A stretch of 5,844 bases of DNA from Prevotellaceae bacterium (GCA_031287815.1 JAITSM010000040.1:1-5844), one strand, 5' to 3'. Positions 1-5,147 are shown, counted from the stretch's first letter. The notes: a model not told the origin generated them from the letters alone. A program made the numbers and translations.

Positions 1-1293
1 CAGTACATGCGCGTAGGCGTGAATTACTACAAACGAATATACATACAAAATGCACATAGAAAAATAGAAGAAACACTTCAGGAATGGAGTATCGCTGAAA
101 TAAACCGCGACTATGGCAATAACAAGGAATTTGTTTCGCAAGTTCCCAAATACGATGCCTTTTGCAATATCCCGGACAACACAGAAAATTACCGCCGGGT
201 ATTCTTGATTGAACAGGATGGAATAAAAACAATGGCCTACAATCGTTACTACCCACTTTCACATGAGCCTACAGACGGTGTGTGGCCTAATATCGAAAAT
301 TTTTTGCATCACATTGCCAATACTGAAAATCTGAAAGGCGAACCGCTTTATCCGTTTTTACTCGACTGGCTCCAAATATGCTATAACAACCCTGTACAAC
401 GCCTGCCGGTACTCTGTCTTGTGTCGCGGGAGCGCGGTACCGGTAAAAGTACCTTTTTGGAATTTTTGCGGCTACTCTTTCAGGAAAATGCCACCATATT
501 GGACAACGAACGGTTTACCGGACATTTTACAAGCCATTTTGCCACCAAGCTAATCATTGCAGTGGACGAAGGATTTATACCCGTAGAAAAAAAGATAATG
601 AAAGAACGCATCAAAAACCTGTCGACCGGGAAAACGCAATGGCTGGAAGCAAAAGGGCGCAACGCACAGGAAATTGACTATTTCGGCAAATTGATACTGT
701 GCAGCAACGACGAAAACAATTTCATGCAGATTGACGAAGGCGAAAATCGATTTGCAGTAATCAAAGTAAACCCACTGGGCTATGACAACCCAACATTGAT
801 AAACGAACTTGAAAAAGAAATACCGGCCTTTATCTATTACTTGCGCAATCGTCAATTACACCATGCCAGTAATGCAAGTCGCCTGTGGTTCCATCCGGAG
901 GTATACAGTACTCAAGCGATGAAAGACGTGAACGAACGTACAAAGAGCCGAACGGAAAAAGAAATTGATGAATTTATCCGGGAGTCCTTTATCAACTTCA
1001 AAAAAATGCAACTGGAATTTACCCCCAAAGATATTGCGGAAAGCATCAACAGTCAAGAAAATGTAAAATACAAAATAGAAAAGACAAAAATAGCTGAAAT
1101 ACTAAAGGATAGAGGACTAAAACCGCAAAAATTGAAAAAATATACTATCTATGGAATAGAATATAGCCCAATCACACAGGAATATGAAGCAAAAATAAAA
1201 CGATATGACACGGGTAGACCATATTTATTTGATTATAAAGAATTTATTACAGAAGAAGAATTTTTAGCCATACAAAATGATTTGCCGGAATAA
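1..1293 (+). CDS. SF3 (D5-like) primase-helicase, 5' end probably outside the window
   Basis: Probable replicative helicase of a plasmid or phage, unwinding DNA at the element's origin. The reading frame is open to the left edge, and the first in-frame ATG is at 7-9. The motif around it (MRVGVNYYK) resembles what lies a few residues inside related Bacteroidota proteins, as I recall them, so the true start is probably just upstream. Numbering from that ATG, Walker A is RERGTGKST at about 141-149, Walker B is LIIAVDE at 182-188, motif C is FGKLILCSNDE at 226-236, and a likely arginine finger lies in GENRF at about 245-249. This order is typical of superfamily 3 helicases (DUF5906/D5 type). The C-terminal third is Lys/Glu-rich and may form a winged helix for DNA binding. 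No primase catalytic site is visible, so primase activity is unproven. The gene is AT-rich compared with the operon at 2860-5143. Repeat arrays just downstream suggest an origin. The helicase call is firm; the element type is not. Confidence 0.85.
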   Translation, partial: QYMRVGVNYYKRIYIQNAHRKIEETLQEWSIAEINRDYGNNKEFVSQVPKYDAFCNIPDNTENYRRVFLIEQDGIKTMAYNRYYPLSHEPTDGVWPNIENFLHHIANTENLKGEPLYPFLLDWLQICYNNPVQRLPVLCLVSRERGTGKSTFLEFLRLLFQENATILDNERFTGHFTSHFATKLIIAVDEGFIPVEKKIMKERIKNLSTGKTQWLEAKGRNAQEIDYFGKLILCSNDENNFMQIDEGENRFAVIKVNPLGYDNPTLINELEKEIPAFIYYLRNRQLHHASNASRLWFHPEVYSTQAMKDVNERTKSRTEKEIDEFIRESFINFKKMQLEFTPKDIAESINSQENVKYKIEKTKIAEILKDRGLKPQKLKKYTIYGIEYSPITQEYEAKIKRYDTGRPYLFDYKEFITEEEFLAIQNDLPE

Positions 1294-1301
1294 ATATACT
1301 T

Positions 1302-1479
1302 TTTTGTTACTATTGTTACTTCCCTTGCAGCACAATGGGTACAGCGGTAACAAGTCAATTTTTGATTTGTTACTTTTGTTACTTTTGTTACTTTTGTTAC
1401 TTTTGTTACTTTTGTTACCCTTTGTTACTTAATAATTATTTGATTTATAAAGTATTTAACAAAAGTAACAAAAGTAACA
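1302..1479. repeat. Phased 9-bp repeats (TTTTGTTAC) with inverted copies; origin or operator candidate
   Basis: Five exact head-to-tail copies of TTTTGTTAC occupy 1374-1418. An eight-base copy precedes them (1366-1373) and another follows after two bases (1421-1428). A further pair lies at 1302-1319, the second with one mismatch. Inverted copies in the same 9-bp phase occupy 1456-1479. The inverted block at 1457-1479 is the perfect reverse complement of several 23-nt stretches of the direct array, so a long hairpin with a variable register is possible. Position right after a helicase gene, iteron-like phasing and the adjoining AT-rich stretch (1429-1464) are what one expects of a replication origin. 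Binding sites for a repressor, or a terminator, are alternatives. Function is inferred; the repeats themselves are plain. Confidence 0.85.
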
Positions 1480-1540
1480 GTGTTTTTCAAATTCGCACGG
1501 TAATTTCCGAAAAAAACAGTAAAAAATATATGAAAATACT

Positions 1541-1744
1541 ATGAAACAGTATTTTATCACCACCAAAGAAGTGCAACGCCTGTTTAGTCTATCCCCGACG
1601 GCGGCATACAACCGCATAGCGCTGGTGCGCGAGGCGCTGGGAAAAAAGAAACTCGGAAACGGGCGCTACCAGCCGGTAACGGTCCGAGAGTTCTGCGAGT
1701 ACTACGGATTGGGCAGCACGGAAAAATCAATATTTAAAAATTAA
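1541..1744 (+). CDS. Small helix-turn-helix DNA-binding protein (MerR/excisionase-like)
   Basis: A 67-aa basic protein whose N-terminal half reads as a helix-turn-helix: TTKEVQRLFSLSPTAAYNRI at about residues 7-26, followed by a basic stretch (GKKKLGNGRYQ) and PVTVREFCEYYGL at 45-57. This pattern resembles the small MerR- or excisionase-like regulators common in Bacteroidota mobile elements. There is no sensor or enzymatic domain. The ATG at 1541 is preferred because the sequence before it is the low-complexity repeat region. No Shine-Dalgarno is visible, as is usual in this phylum. It lies between the 9-bp array and the structured intergenic region, so either could carry its operator. It might also act as a directionality factor or replication accessory protein. 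The DNA-binding call is fairly sure; the target is unknown. Confidence 0.7.
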   Translation: MKQYFITTKEVQRLFSLSPTAAYNRIALVREALGKKKLGNGRYQPVTVREFCEYYGLGSTEKSIFKN

Positions 1745-1755
1745 AACAATACATT

Positions 1756-1857
1756 ATGAAACAATTAACGTTAAAAAACGGTTTCTATGAAGTGAAAACC
1801 GCTACTATAATAAATAAGGAATTTCTAAAAAGAAAAAAATTATTGTGGTCAAAGTAG
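1756..1857 (+). CDS. Possible 33-codon peptide or gene remnant
   Basis: A short frame begins 11 bases after the preceding stop, in a start context (ATGAAACA) that repeats that of the gene at 1541. It encodes a Lys-rich 33-residue peptide (MKQLTLKNGFYEVKTA and onward) ending at TAG 1855-1857. It matches no family I recognise. Its last seven codons run into the left arm of the inverted repeat at 1838-1849, which suggests either a truncated gene whose original 3' end was replaced, or a chance frame. Treat it as doubtful. Confidence 0.25.
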   Translation: MKQLTLKNGFYEVKTATIINKEFLKRKKLLWSK

Positions 1858-1994
1858 ACCAGCCGACTACTAACATGCAGCTTCTACGCTCTGCACTCCC
1901 TGTATGCCTCATATAGCGAAAATCGTAGGCTATATTTTGGAGCTGGACAAACTTAGGACTAATACCCAAGCAGTACATGGACACCACAATAATT
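1831..1994 (-). ncRNA. Candidate structured RNA with 12-bp closing stem (minus strand)
   Basis: The segment is closed by a perfect 12-bp inverted repeat, AATTATTGTGGT at 1838-1849 and its complement at 1983-1994. Inside are a 7-bp hairpin (ATATAGC 1911-1917 with GCTATAT 1929-1935), a 5-bp hairpin (TGCAG 1876-1880 with CTGCA 1891-1895) and a possible enclosing helix (CCAGC 1859-1863 with GCTGG 1942-1946). This would give a multibranched fold. The minus strand is favoured because a T-rich run follows the closing stem on that strand only (plus A-run 1832-1839), like an intrinsic terminator. A minus-strand -7 box (TATTTTTG, 2007-2000) also puts the predicted start at the stem. No -33 box is convincing. 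The long minus-strand frame here looks spurious. An RNA product is inferred; the inverted repeat is certain. Confidence 0.4.
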
Positions 1995-1996
1995 CT

Positions 1997-2018
1997 ATAC
2001 AAAAATACAACTTTTTTT
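1997..2018. repeat. 22-bp promoter-proximal element, copy 1 (copy 2 at 5682-5703)
   Basis: The 22 bases here match 5682-5703 with one mismatch (position 2004 A versus 5689 G). Both hold ATACAAA followed by ATACAAC and T7. In both copies the minus strand carries a TAnnTTTG box (TATTTTTG here, TATCTTTG at 5692-5685). In copy 1 the T-run also forms the -33 region of the rightward promoter at 2016-2047. Confidence 0.75.
2000..2007 (-). promoter_or_regulatory. Possible minus-strand -7 box TATTTTTG
   Basis: The minus strand reads TATTTTTG, matching the Bacteroidota TAnnTTTG -7 consensus. No TTTG lies 18-21 bases upstream, so it is only half a promoter. It gains support from its place about six bases before the closing stem at 1994 and from belonging to a 22-bp element that recurs at 5682-5703. 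Confidence 0.3.
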
Positions 2019-2047
2019 GTAATTATGAAAAAAAACAACTATCTTTG
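2016..2047 (+). promoter_or_regulatory. Bacteroidota-type promoter (TTTG, 20 bp, TATCTTTG)
   Basis: TTTG at 2016-2019 and TATCTTTG at 2040-2047 are separated by 20 bases. This fits the -33 TTTG / -7 TAnnTTTG promoter of Bacteroides sigma-ABfr closely. Transcription should begin near 2052-2055, within the first bases of the inverted repeat at 2050-2070. The transcript would run through the structured segment into the gene at 2235. It is the best promoter match in the window. Confidence 0.7.
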
Positions 2048-2049
2048 CA

Positions 2050-2207
2050 TTGAACTACAGACTTAGCGGCGGACGAATCCGCCTGTATGCAACGGGTTTT
2101 TTTATGCCCGGCTGCAAAACATATACGGTTCCGTACCCCCGTGTAATTCTGTAATGGGATTACTGCCGCTAAGGTGTAGTTCAACGGGAAAGGCGGAACC
2201 GTTTTTT
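2050..2207 (+). ncRNA. Candidate structured RNA or leader upstream of the 87-aa gene
   Basis: The arms 2050-2070 and 2165-2184 pair over 19 bp (10 bp, a 2x1 internal loop, then 9 bp) and close the segment. Inside are hairpins TGCA/CGGG against CCCG/TGCA at 2088-2116, TACG-GTTC-CGTA at 2124-2135, and GTAAT-GGG-ATTAC at 2151-2163. A perfect 6-bp stem with CGAA loop (2068-2083) overlaps the closing stem by three bases. ACGGTTCCG at 2125-2133 also pairs with CGGAACCGT at 2194-2202, directly before six T's (2202-2207). That pairing crosses the closing stem, so it is either a pseudoknot or an alternative terminator-like fold. A strong promoter starts transcription at the 5' arm. The segment could be a free RNA ending near 2207 or a cis-acting leader of the gene at 2235. 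No known RNA family is recognised. Confidence 0.5.
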
Positions 2208-2234
2208 CTGCCATAATAAACAAGTTTATCTGTA

Positions 2235-2498
2235 ATGAACTACACAGAAAGCAATGAACACGGCGCGAAGCACAGTAACGCAGTGAACACGGGAGCCCCC
2301 GACAGCGGCAACAACATCACTATCACCAACGACTTGGAAACATGGGGCTGGTTAGCCAATGGCATCGGGCTGCTATTGATGATGAGCGTTGTAGAAATGA
2401 ACAAAGTGCCATTGGGTATAGAAGACGCCGGCGATGTACAGTACGTGGCGAACTTCTGCCAGGAACTCAACCAGCAGCTCATCGAACATTATCAGTAA
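2235..2498 (+). CDS. Hypothetical 87-aa protein
   Basis: I do not recognise this protein. The N-terminal 30 residues are polar and Asn/Ser/Gly-rich (MNYTESNEHGAKHSNAVNTG), likely disordered. A moderately hydrophobic stretch follows at about 36-52 (TWGWLANGIGLLLMMSV), which could be a weak membrane segment or a buried helix. The C-terminus is acidic and looks helical (VQYVANFCQELNQQLIEHYQ). There is no signal peptide. The start codon lies 28 bases after the T-run of the structured leader. Bases 2236-2245, which include two bases of the ATG, are perfectly complementary to leader bases 2174-2183, so translation may be controlled by RNA folding. A strong terminator follows 13 bases after the stop, so the gene and leader form a single transcription unit. 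Its sharp boundaries support it being real; its function is unknown. Confidence 0.65.
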   Translation: MNYTESNEHGAKHSNAVNTGAPDSGNNITITNDLETWGWLANGIGLLLMMSVVEMNKVPLGIEDAGDVQYVANFCQELNQQLIEHYQ

Positions 2499-2511
2499 CC
2501 GGCTAAAAAAG

Positions 2512-2545
2512 AAACCCTGCCGGAAGTGCTGGCAGGGTTTTTTAT
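2512..2545 (+). terminator. Strong intrinsic terminator after the 87-aa gene
   Basis: AAACCCTGCC (2512-2521) and GGCAGGGTTT (2531-2540) form a perfect 10-bp stem with a nine-base loop, running into T's at 2538-2543. The upstream A-run (2505-2510) would make it work on the minus strand too. It separates the 2235 gene from the iteron region. Confidence 0.9.
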
Positions 2546-2578
2546 AGTTTATTTTTTCAATTATTATACAATTTTTAC

Positions 2579-2758
2579 CGATTACACTGTAAGCACCCTG
2601 TAAACAAGCATTGTAAGCATCCTGTAATCGGTCTGTAATCGGGTGTAATCACCCTGATTACACTTTGTCAGCACGTGTAATCGGGGTGTAATCGCTCTGT
2701 TTACACTTTGTCAGCGCGTGTAATCGGGGTGTAATCATTCCTGTAATCACGTGTAATT
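2579..2758. repeat. Iteron array, core TGTAATC at about 11-bp spacing
   Basis: Direct TGTAANC/TGTAATT cores begin at 2588, 2599, 2612, 2623, 2634, 2644, 2676, 2687, 2719, 2730, 2742 and 2752. Most neighbours are 10-13 bases apart, about one helical turn, so bound protein would sit on one face of the DNA. Inverted cores lie near 2580, 2656 and 2699. A 40-bp unit at 2654-2693 recurs at 2697-2736 with two mismatches (period 43). Related cores also appear at 2142-2163 and 2826-2832. The array fills the gap between a terminator and the operon at 2860. It could be a replication origin, a centromere-like partition site or an operator bound by the ribbon-helix-helix protein at 3084. Which of these applies is not decided by sequence. 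Confidence 0.85.
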
Positions 2759-2785
2759 TTCGACTTGCAATGTTAATTTTTTTAT

Positions 2786-2805
2786 GGTTTCTTACGGTTT
2801 CTTAC
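2786..2805. repeat. Tandem 10-bp repeat GGTTTCTTAC x2
   Basis: Two exact adjoining copies occupy 2786-2795 and 2796-2805. They sit 23-42 bases upstream of the -7 box at 2828, where a -33 element or an activator/repressor would bind. A local operator is plausible but unproven. Confidence 0.6.
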
Positions 2806-2827
2806 GGCAGCTTTTTTTAATACCCTG

Positions 2828-2835
2828 TAATTTTG
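2828..2835 (+). promoter_or_regulatory. -7 box TAATTTTG of the 2860 operon
   Basis: TAATTTTG matches TAnnTTTG and lies 24 bases before the ATG at 2860. No TTTG is seen about 20 bases upstream, where the tandem GGTTTCTTAC repeat lies instead, so the promoter may need an activator. An iteron-like TGTAATT (2826-2832) overlaps it, which suggests that the iteron-binding protein could repress the operon. Confidence 0.5.
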
Positions 2836-2859
2836 CGTAAACATTAAAAAACAACTATT

Positions 2860-3078
2860 ATGGCAAAGAGAAAAACAGCTATTGCAAAAGCGCTGGAAAC
2901 AGAACAAACCACTCCCCCCGCAACCGCCACGCCGCCCGCGCCGGCAAAACCAAAAAGAGCCGCCGGAACAGTCCCTGTAAACACACTGCCGCCGGCGCCA
3001 CCTGTGCCTGCGCCTGCGCTGCCTGCGCCACCGGTAAATAAAACAGTACCCGCCGCCCGTAACGACCTTAGCATTTAA
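2860..3078 (+). CDS. Ala/Pro-rich low-complexity protein, first gene of the operon
   Basis: A 72-aa protein beginning with a basic segment (MAKRKTAIAKAL), followed by a long Pro/Ala/Thr-rich tract with PPAPAKPKR and PPAPPVPAPALPAPP at about residues 19-58. It is very likely disordered. It has no enzymatic motif, signal peptide or membrane segment. It ends five bases before the next ATG and so is probably co-transcribed and possibly translationally coupled. The ATG at 2860 follows an A-rich leader and a -7 box, which supports the start. Such proteins can be linkers, DNA-condensing or scaffold proteins; nothing here chooses between them. The high GC and proline repeats also create long frames on the other strand, which are ignored. 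It is real mainly by position and spacing. Confidence 0.55.
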   Translation: MAKRKTAIAKALETEQTTPPATATPPAPAKPKRAAGTVPVNTLPPAPPVPAPALPAPPVNKTVPAARNDLSI

Positions 3079-3083
3079 CGGCC

Positions 3084-3713
3084 ATGTTTGAATCGAAATC
3101 ATACTCTTTCCGCCTGTCGCCCGAACTGGCGGAACAGTTAAATGCCCTGCTGCCGGAATCGGGCGCTAACGGCGTATCGGGTATTCGCGAGGCCTTGGAA
3201 ATGCTGGTGCAGCGTGCCGCCGGGCCGACAGCGCCGGCGTCGCCTGTTACGGAAGCCCCAGAATATGTGCAGTTGCAAACCGTATTGAACGAAGCCCGCG
3301 AACAGGTCGAGGCCATCCGCAAGGACTACGACGCCCTCACCGCCCAGTACGATGAGCTGCTGAAATCCCACGACGCCGGCCACGACGCCTTGAAACAACG
3401 CGCCGAAGTGGCCGAAACGGCCTTGCAGGAAGCCCGCGAAGCCCTCGCACGCACGCGTGAGGCGGCGCAACTGCCCGGCAATGCTATGGTGCTGGAACTC
3501 GACAATGCCACTGCTGCGATGCTGTCCGAAACCTGCGAACGCCTCGCCGCCGCCGCCGAACATTACCCGCAACTGAAAGACTTTGCGGATGTAACGCCGG
3601 GCGTGTTACTGGTGTCCATGTTTCGCCGCTATGTCAAGGAACGGCGCACAGAGTGGTTCTTTCCCCTCTCTATCCTGCCGCCCGAACGCATCGAGGAAAT
3701 CGAACAACTATAA
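3084..3713 (+). CDS. Ribbon-helix-helix / coiled-coil DNA-binding protein
   Basis: A 209-aa protein. Residues 5-44 fit a ribbon-helix-helix fold: strand SYSFRLS, helix PELAEQLNALL, turn with GANGVS, helix GIREALEMLVQR. An Ala/Pro linker (46-58) leads to a charged, heptad-like coiled coil at about 60-128. The C-terminal part may be a second ribbon-helix-helix-like unit: strand AMVLELD (134-140), a helix at about 141-165 and TPGVLLVSMFRRYVKERR (171-188). It ends in an acidic tail. Ribbon-helix-helix proteins of mobile elements act as repressors, ParR/ParG-type centromere binders or relaxosome accessories. The iteron array 330 bp upstream, with roughly 11-bp spacing, is a natural target. The coiled coil suggests bridging of bound sites. 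No ParA or ParM partner is present. DNA binding is fairly sure; the role is inferred. Confidence 0.65.
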   Translation: MFESKSYSFRLSPELAEQLNALLPESGANGVSGIREALEMLVQRAAGPTAPASPVTEAPEYVQLQTVLNEAREQVEAIRKDYDALTAQYDELLKSHDAGHDALKQRAEVAETALQEAREALARTREAAQLPGNAMVLELDNATAAMLSETCERLAAAAEHYPQLKDFADVTPGVLLVSMFRRYVKERRTEWFFPLSILPPERIEEIEQL

Positions 3714-3717
3714 TGAT

Positions 3718-3993
3718 ATGATGTTGCAATCGCTACTGCCCGCCTTTTTGCCAGTCATTCGGAAACACTTAAATATAGTAGAGCCGTTTATTGTTTCCTA
3801 CCTACAGCAATACCAACCGCGTCCGGGCGAGAAAGGTATTACGCTAATGCTTGATTTGGACGGCGAAAAGGCTTATGTGGCGATTGTCGCCATTGATGCG
3901 GACAATACCGTCGTGCGGCTCATCTCGCGCGAACGGGTGTCAAAGTTTATTGAACAGCTTCTTAAATCTGCCCAACAGTCGGGCGCAGTTTAA
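3718..3993 (+). CDS. Hypothetical 91-aa protein
   Basis: Not recognised. Residues 1-30 are hydrophobic and amphipathic (MMLQSLLPAFLPVIRKHLNI), which suggests a membrane-associated or packing helix. Then come a strand-rich middle (GITLMLDLDGEKAYVAIVAI) and a C-terminal helix (ERVSKFIEQLLKSAQQ). The fold looks like a small alpha-beta-alpha domain. The ATG at 3718 is used, four bases after the previous stop at 3711-3713; the ATG at 3721 is equally possible. The same frame is open back to 3631, but that start would overlap the previous gene by 83 bases. The tight spacing implies operon membership and translational coupling. It may partner with the one-TM protein and ATPase downstream; this is guessed from order only. 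Confidence 0.6.
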   Translation: MMLQSLLPAFLPVIRKHLNIVEPFIVSYLQQYQPRPGEKGITLMLDLDGEKAYVAIVAIDADNTVVRLISRERVSKFIEQLLKSAQQSGAV

Positions 3994-4017
3994 ACGCCCA
4001 TCTTTAATTCATCCCTC

Positions 4018-4584
4018 ATGAGCCTGTTATCCAATATACCGCCTGCAATGCCCGCCATCGAGCGGGTTACCGATGCGCAGACTGACGCGCTGTTTAATTT
4101 CCGTCCCGGAACGGTCGAGGACCTGGCAGACGAACTGCGCACCCCGAAGCAGTCGTTTGCCATCCCCAGCTTCCACACCGCGCCCGAAACGCCGGATGCG
4201 TCGCTGTTGCCGGAGCCCACCCCCGCCGAGCAACGCCGCGAGGCGACACTGGTGGCCACGCAGATACTCGACATGGCCGACAGCGCCGCCTCGTTTGCCC
4301 TGTCGTTTATCGGCAAGCGCGAAGCTAAGAATTACCTCCTTTCGCCGAGTTATAAAAGCATCATCCGCCCGCATCTGGCGGAATACCTGAAAGGCAAAGC
4401 TGTCGATATACCGCCCGGATTCCTGCTGCTGTTTGTCGTCGTGATGGCCTACACGCCCCTTGTCCAGCGCGCCCTTGCCGACCGCAAAGAAGCAGCCGGC
4501 AAACGGCCAGCGGCGAACGAGCCCCCTAACCCCCAAAGTGGGAACGACGAACCTCTGGAAACGCCTCCAATTCTTAACTCTTAG
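4018..4584 (+). CDS. Hypothetical 188-aa protein with one transmembrane segment
   Basis: Not recognised as a family. Residues 1-70 are Pro/Thr-rich and probably flexible. About 75-128 is helical and charged (LVATQILDMADSAASFALSF at 78-97). Residues 133-149 (PGFLLLFVVVMAYTPLV) form one clear hydrophobic segment, followed by a basic flank (RALADRKEAAGKRP) that should stay in the cytoplasm. There is no N-terminal signal peptide, so the long N-terminal part is probably outside or is inserted late. The gene lies directly before the P-loop ATPase (13-base gap), so a membrane anchor or DNA-channel partner for that enzyme is a reasonable guess. The last ~24 residues are encoded by sequence that looks like an intergenic C-rich repeat, so the protein's original end may have been different. 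Confidence 0.7.
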   Translation: MSLLSNIPPAMPAIERVTDAQTDALFNFRPGTVEDLADELRTPKQSFAIPSFHTAPETPDASLLPEPTPAEQRREATLVATQILDMADSAASFALSFIGKREAKNYLLSPSYKSIIRPHLAEYLKGKAVDIPPGFLLLFVVVMAYTPLVQRALADRKEAAGKRPAANEPPNPQSGNDEPLETPPILNS

Positions 4585-4597
4585 TTCTTAACTGACT

Positions 4598-5143
4598 ATG
4601 CGTGCCTGCGAGCTCATCGGCGTCATCGGGACGAACGGAACGGGGAAGACTACCGCCGTGAAAAAAATAATCACAGCCATTGGCGGCAAATCGCTCATCT
4701 TTACGCCGCATGACAATGAATGGGAAGAATATCCTATAAACGAACTGGAAACGGTGGCAGATTTCAATTTTAAAGGTATTTGCCGGCACATCTTTCCCCT
4801 GCCCGAAACATTGGAACGAACGGAGAGATTCTTTTTCAATGGCAGTCTTGTCTTCGAGGAAATACGCGACTATGTGCCGGCAACTACCAATTTTTTAATG
4901 CGCCGGTTTCTCATCAGTCGCCGCCAGCACATGAATGATATTCTTTTCGTCTGTCATGGCTTTTCGGAAATCCCGCCGGCCTTCCTGACGTTCCTCTCTC
5001 GGCTGATACTGTTCCGCACGACCGACAACATCGAGCGGCGCCGCCGCGAATTGCAGCAATACGACCGCCTGAAAGAAGCGCAAGCCCGCATCAACGAGCG
5101 GGCTCTCGCTGAGCCGTACTATCACGAAGTAATCAAACTATAA
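4598..5143 (+). CDS. HerA/FtsK-superfamily P-loop ATPase, Zot-like or packaging-like
   Basis: A compact 181-aa ATPase. Walker A is GTNGTGKT at 11-18, after a hydrophobic strand (CELIGVI). Walker B is SLVFEE at 83-88, running into IRDYVP like the DEAxDxxP region of HerA and Zot proteins. A basic helix (MRRFLISRRQ, 101-110) follows, then strand DILFVCH with HGFSEIPP (114-127) in the sensor position, and LILFRTTDN. The C-terminal 40 residues form a charged helix. This layout matches the FtsK/HerA branch that includes filamentous-phage pI/Zot proteins and A32-like packaging ATPases of tailless phages. It lacks the transmembrane segment of classical Zot; the preceding gene could supply one. ParA is unlikely because the Walker A is not of the KGGxGKT type. 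The first Walker B acid is Phe rather than Asp, which is unusual. ATPase is sure; substrate (DNA packaging, export or transfer) is not. Confidence 0.7.
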   Translation: MRACELIGVIGTNGTGKTTAVKKIITAIGGKSLIFTPHDNEWEEYPINELETVADFNFKGICRHIFPLPETLERTERFFFNGSLVFEEIRDYVPATTNFLMRRFLISRRQHMNDILFVCHGFSEIPPAFLTFLSRLILFRTTDNIERRRRELQQYDRLKEAQARINERALAEPYYHEVIKL

Positions 5144-5147
5144 ATAC

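Noticed and set aside
1366..1479. CRISPR array
   Set aside because: The units are 9 bp and directly adjoining, with no spacers and no cas genes.
1335..1544. 69-codon frame with repeated Phe-Cys-Tyr
   Set aside because: It is the translation of the TTTTGTTAC tandem repeat and has no protein-like composition outside it.
1805..2038. 77-codon minus-strand frame
   Set aside because: It spans the closing stem and the promoter region; its composition shows no recognisable domain, and the structured-RNA reading explains the region better.
2050..2207. Retron msr-msd RNA
   Set aside because: End-to-end inverted repeats fit superficially, but no reverse transcriptase is encoded in the window.
2782..3102. 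Long minus-strand frames opposite the Ala/Pro-rich gene
   Set aside because: Arg/Gly-rich shadows produced by a GC-rich proline-coding stretch; no start context or neighbours support them.
3631..3717. Earlier start for the 91-aa gene
   Set aside because: It would overlap the 209-aa gene by 83 bases and adds a polar segment unlike the rest; ATG 3718 gives a normal junction.
3138..4536. Minus-strand and second-frame ORFs inside the 3084-4584 genes
   Set aside because: High GC leaves few stop codons in other frames; the plus-strand genes have tight spacing and sensible domains.
4598..5143. ParA-type partition ATPase
   Set aside because: Walker A lacks the KGGxGKT signature, and the Walker B and sensor region resemble HerA/Zot instead.
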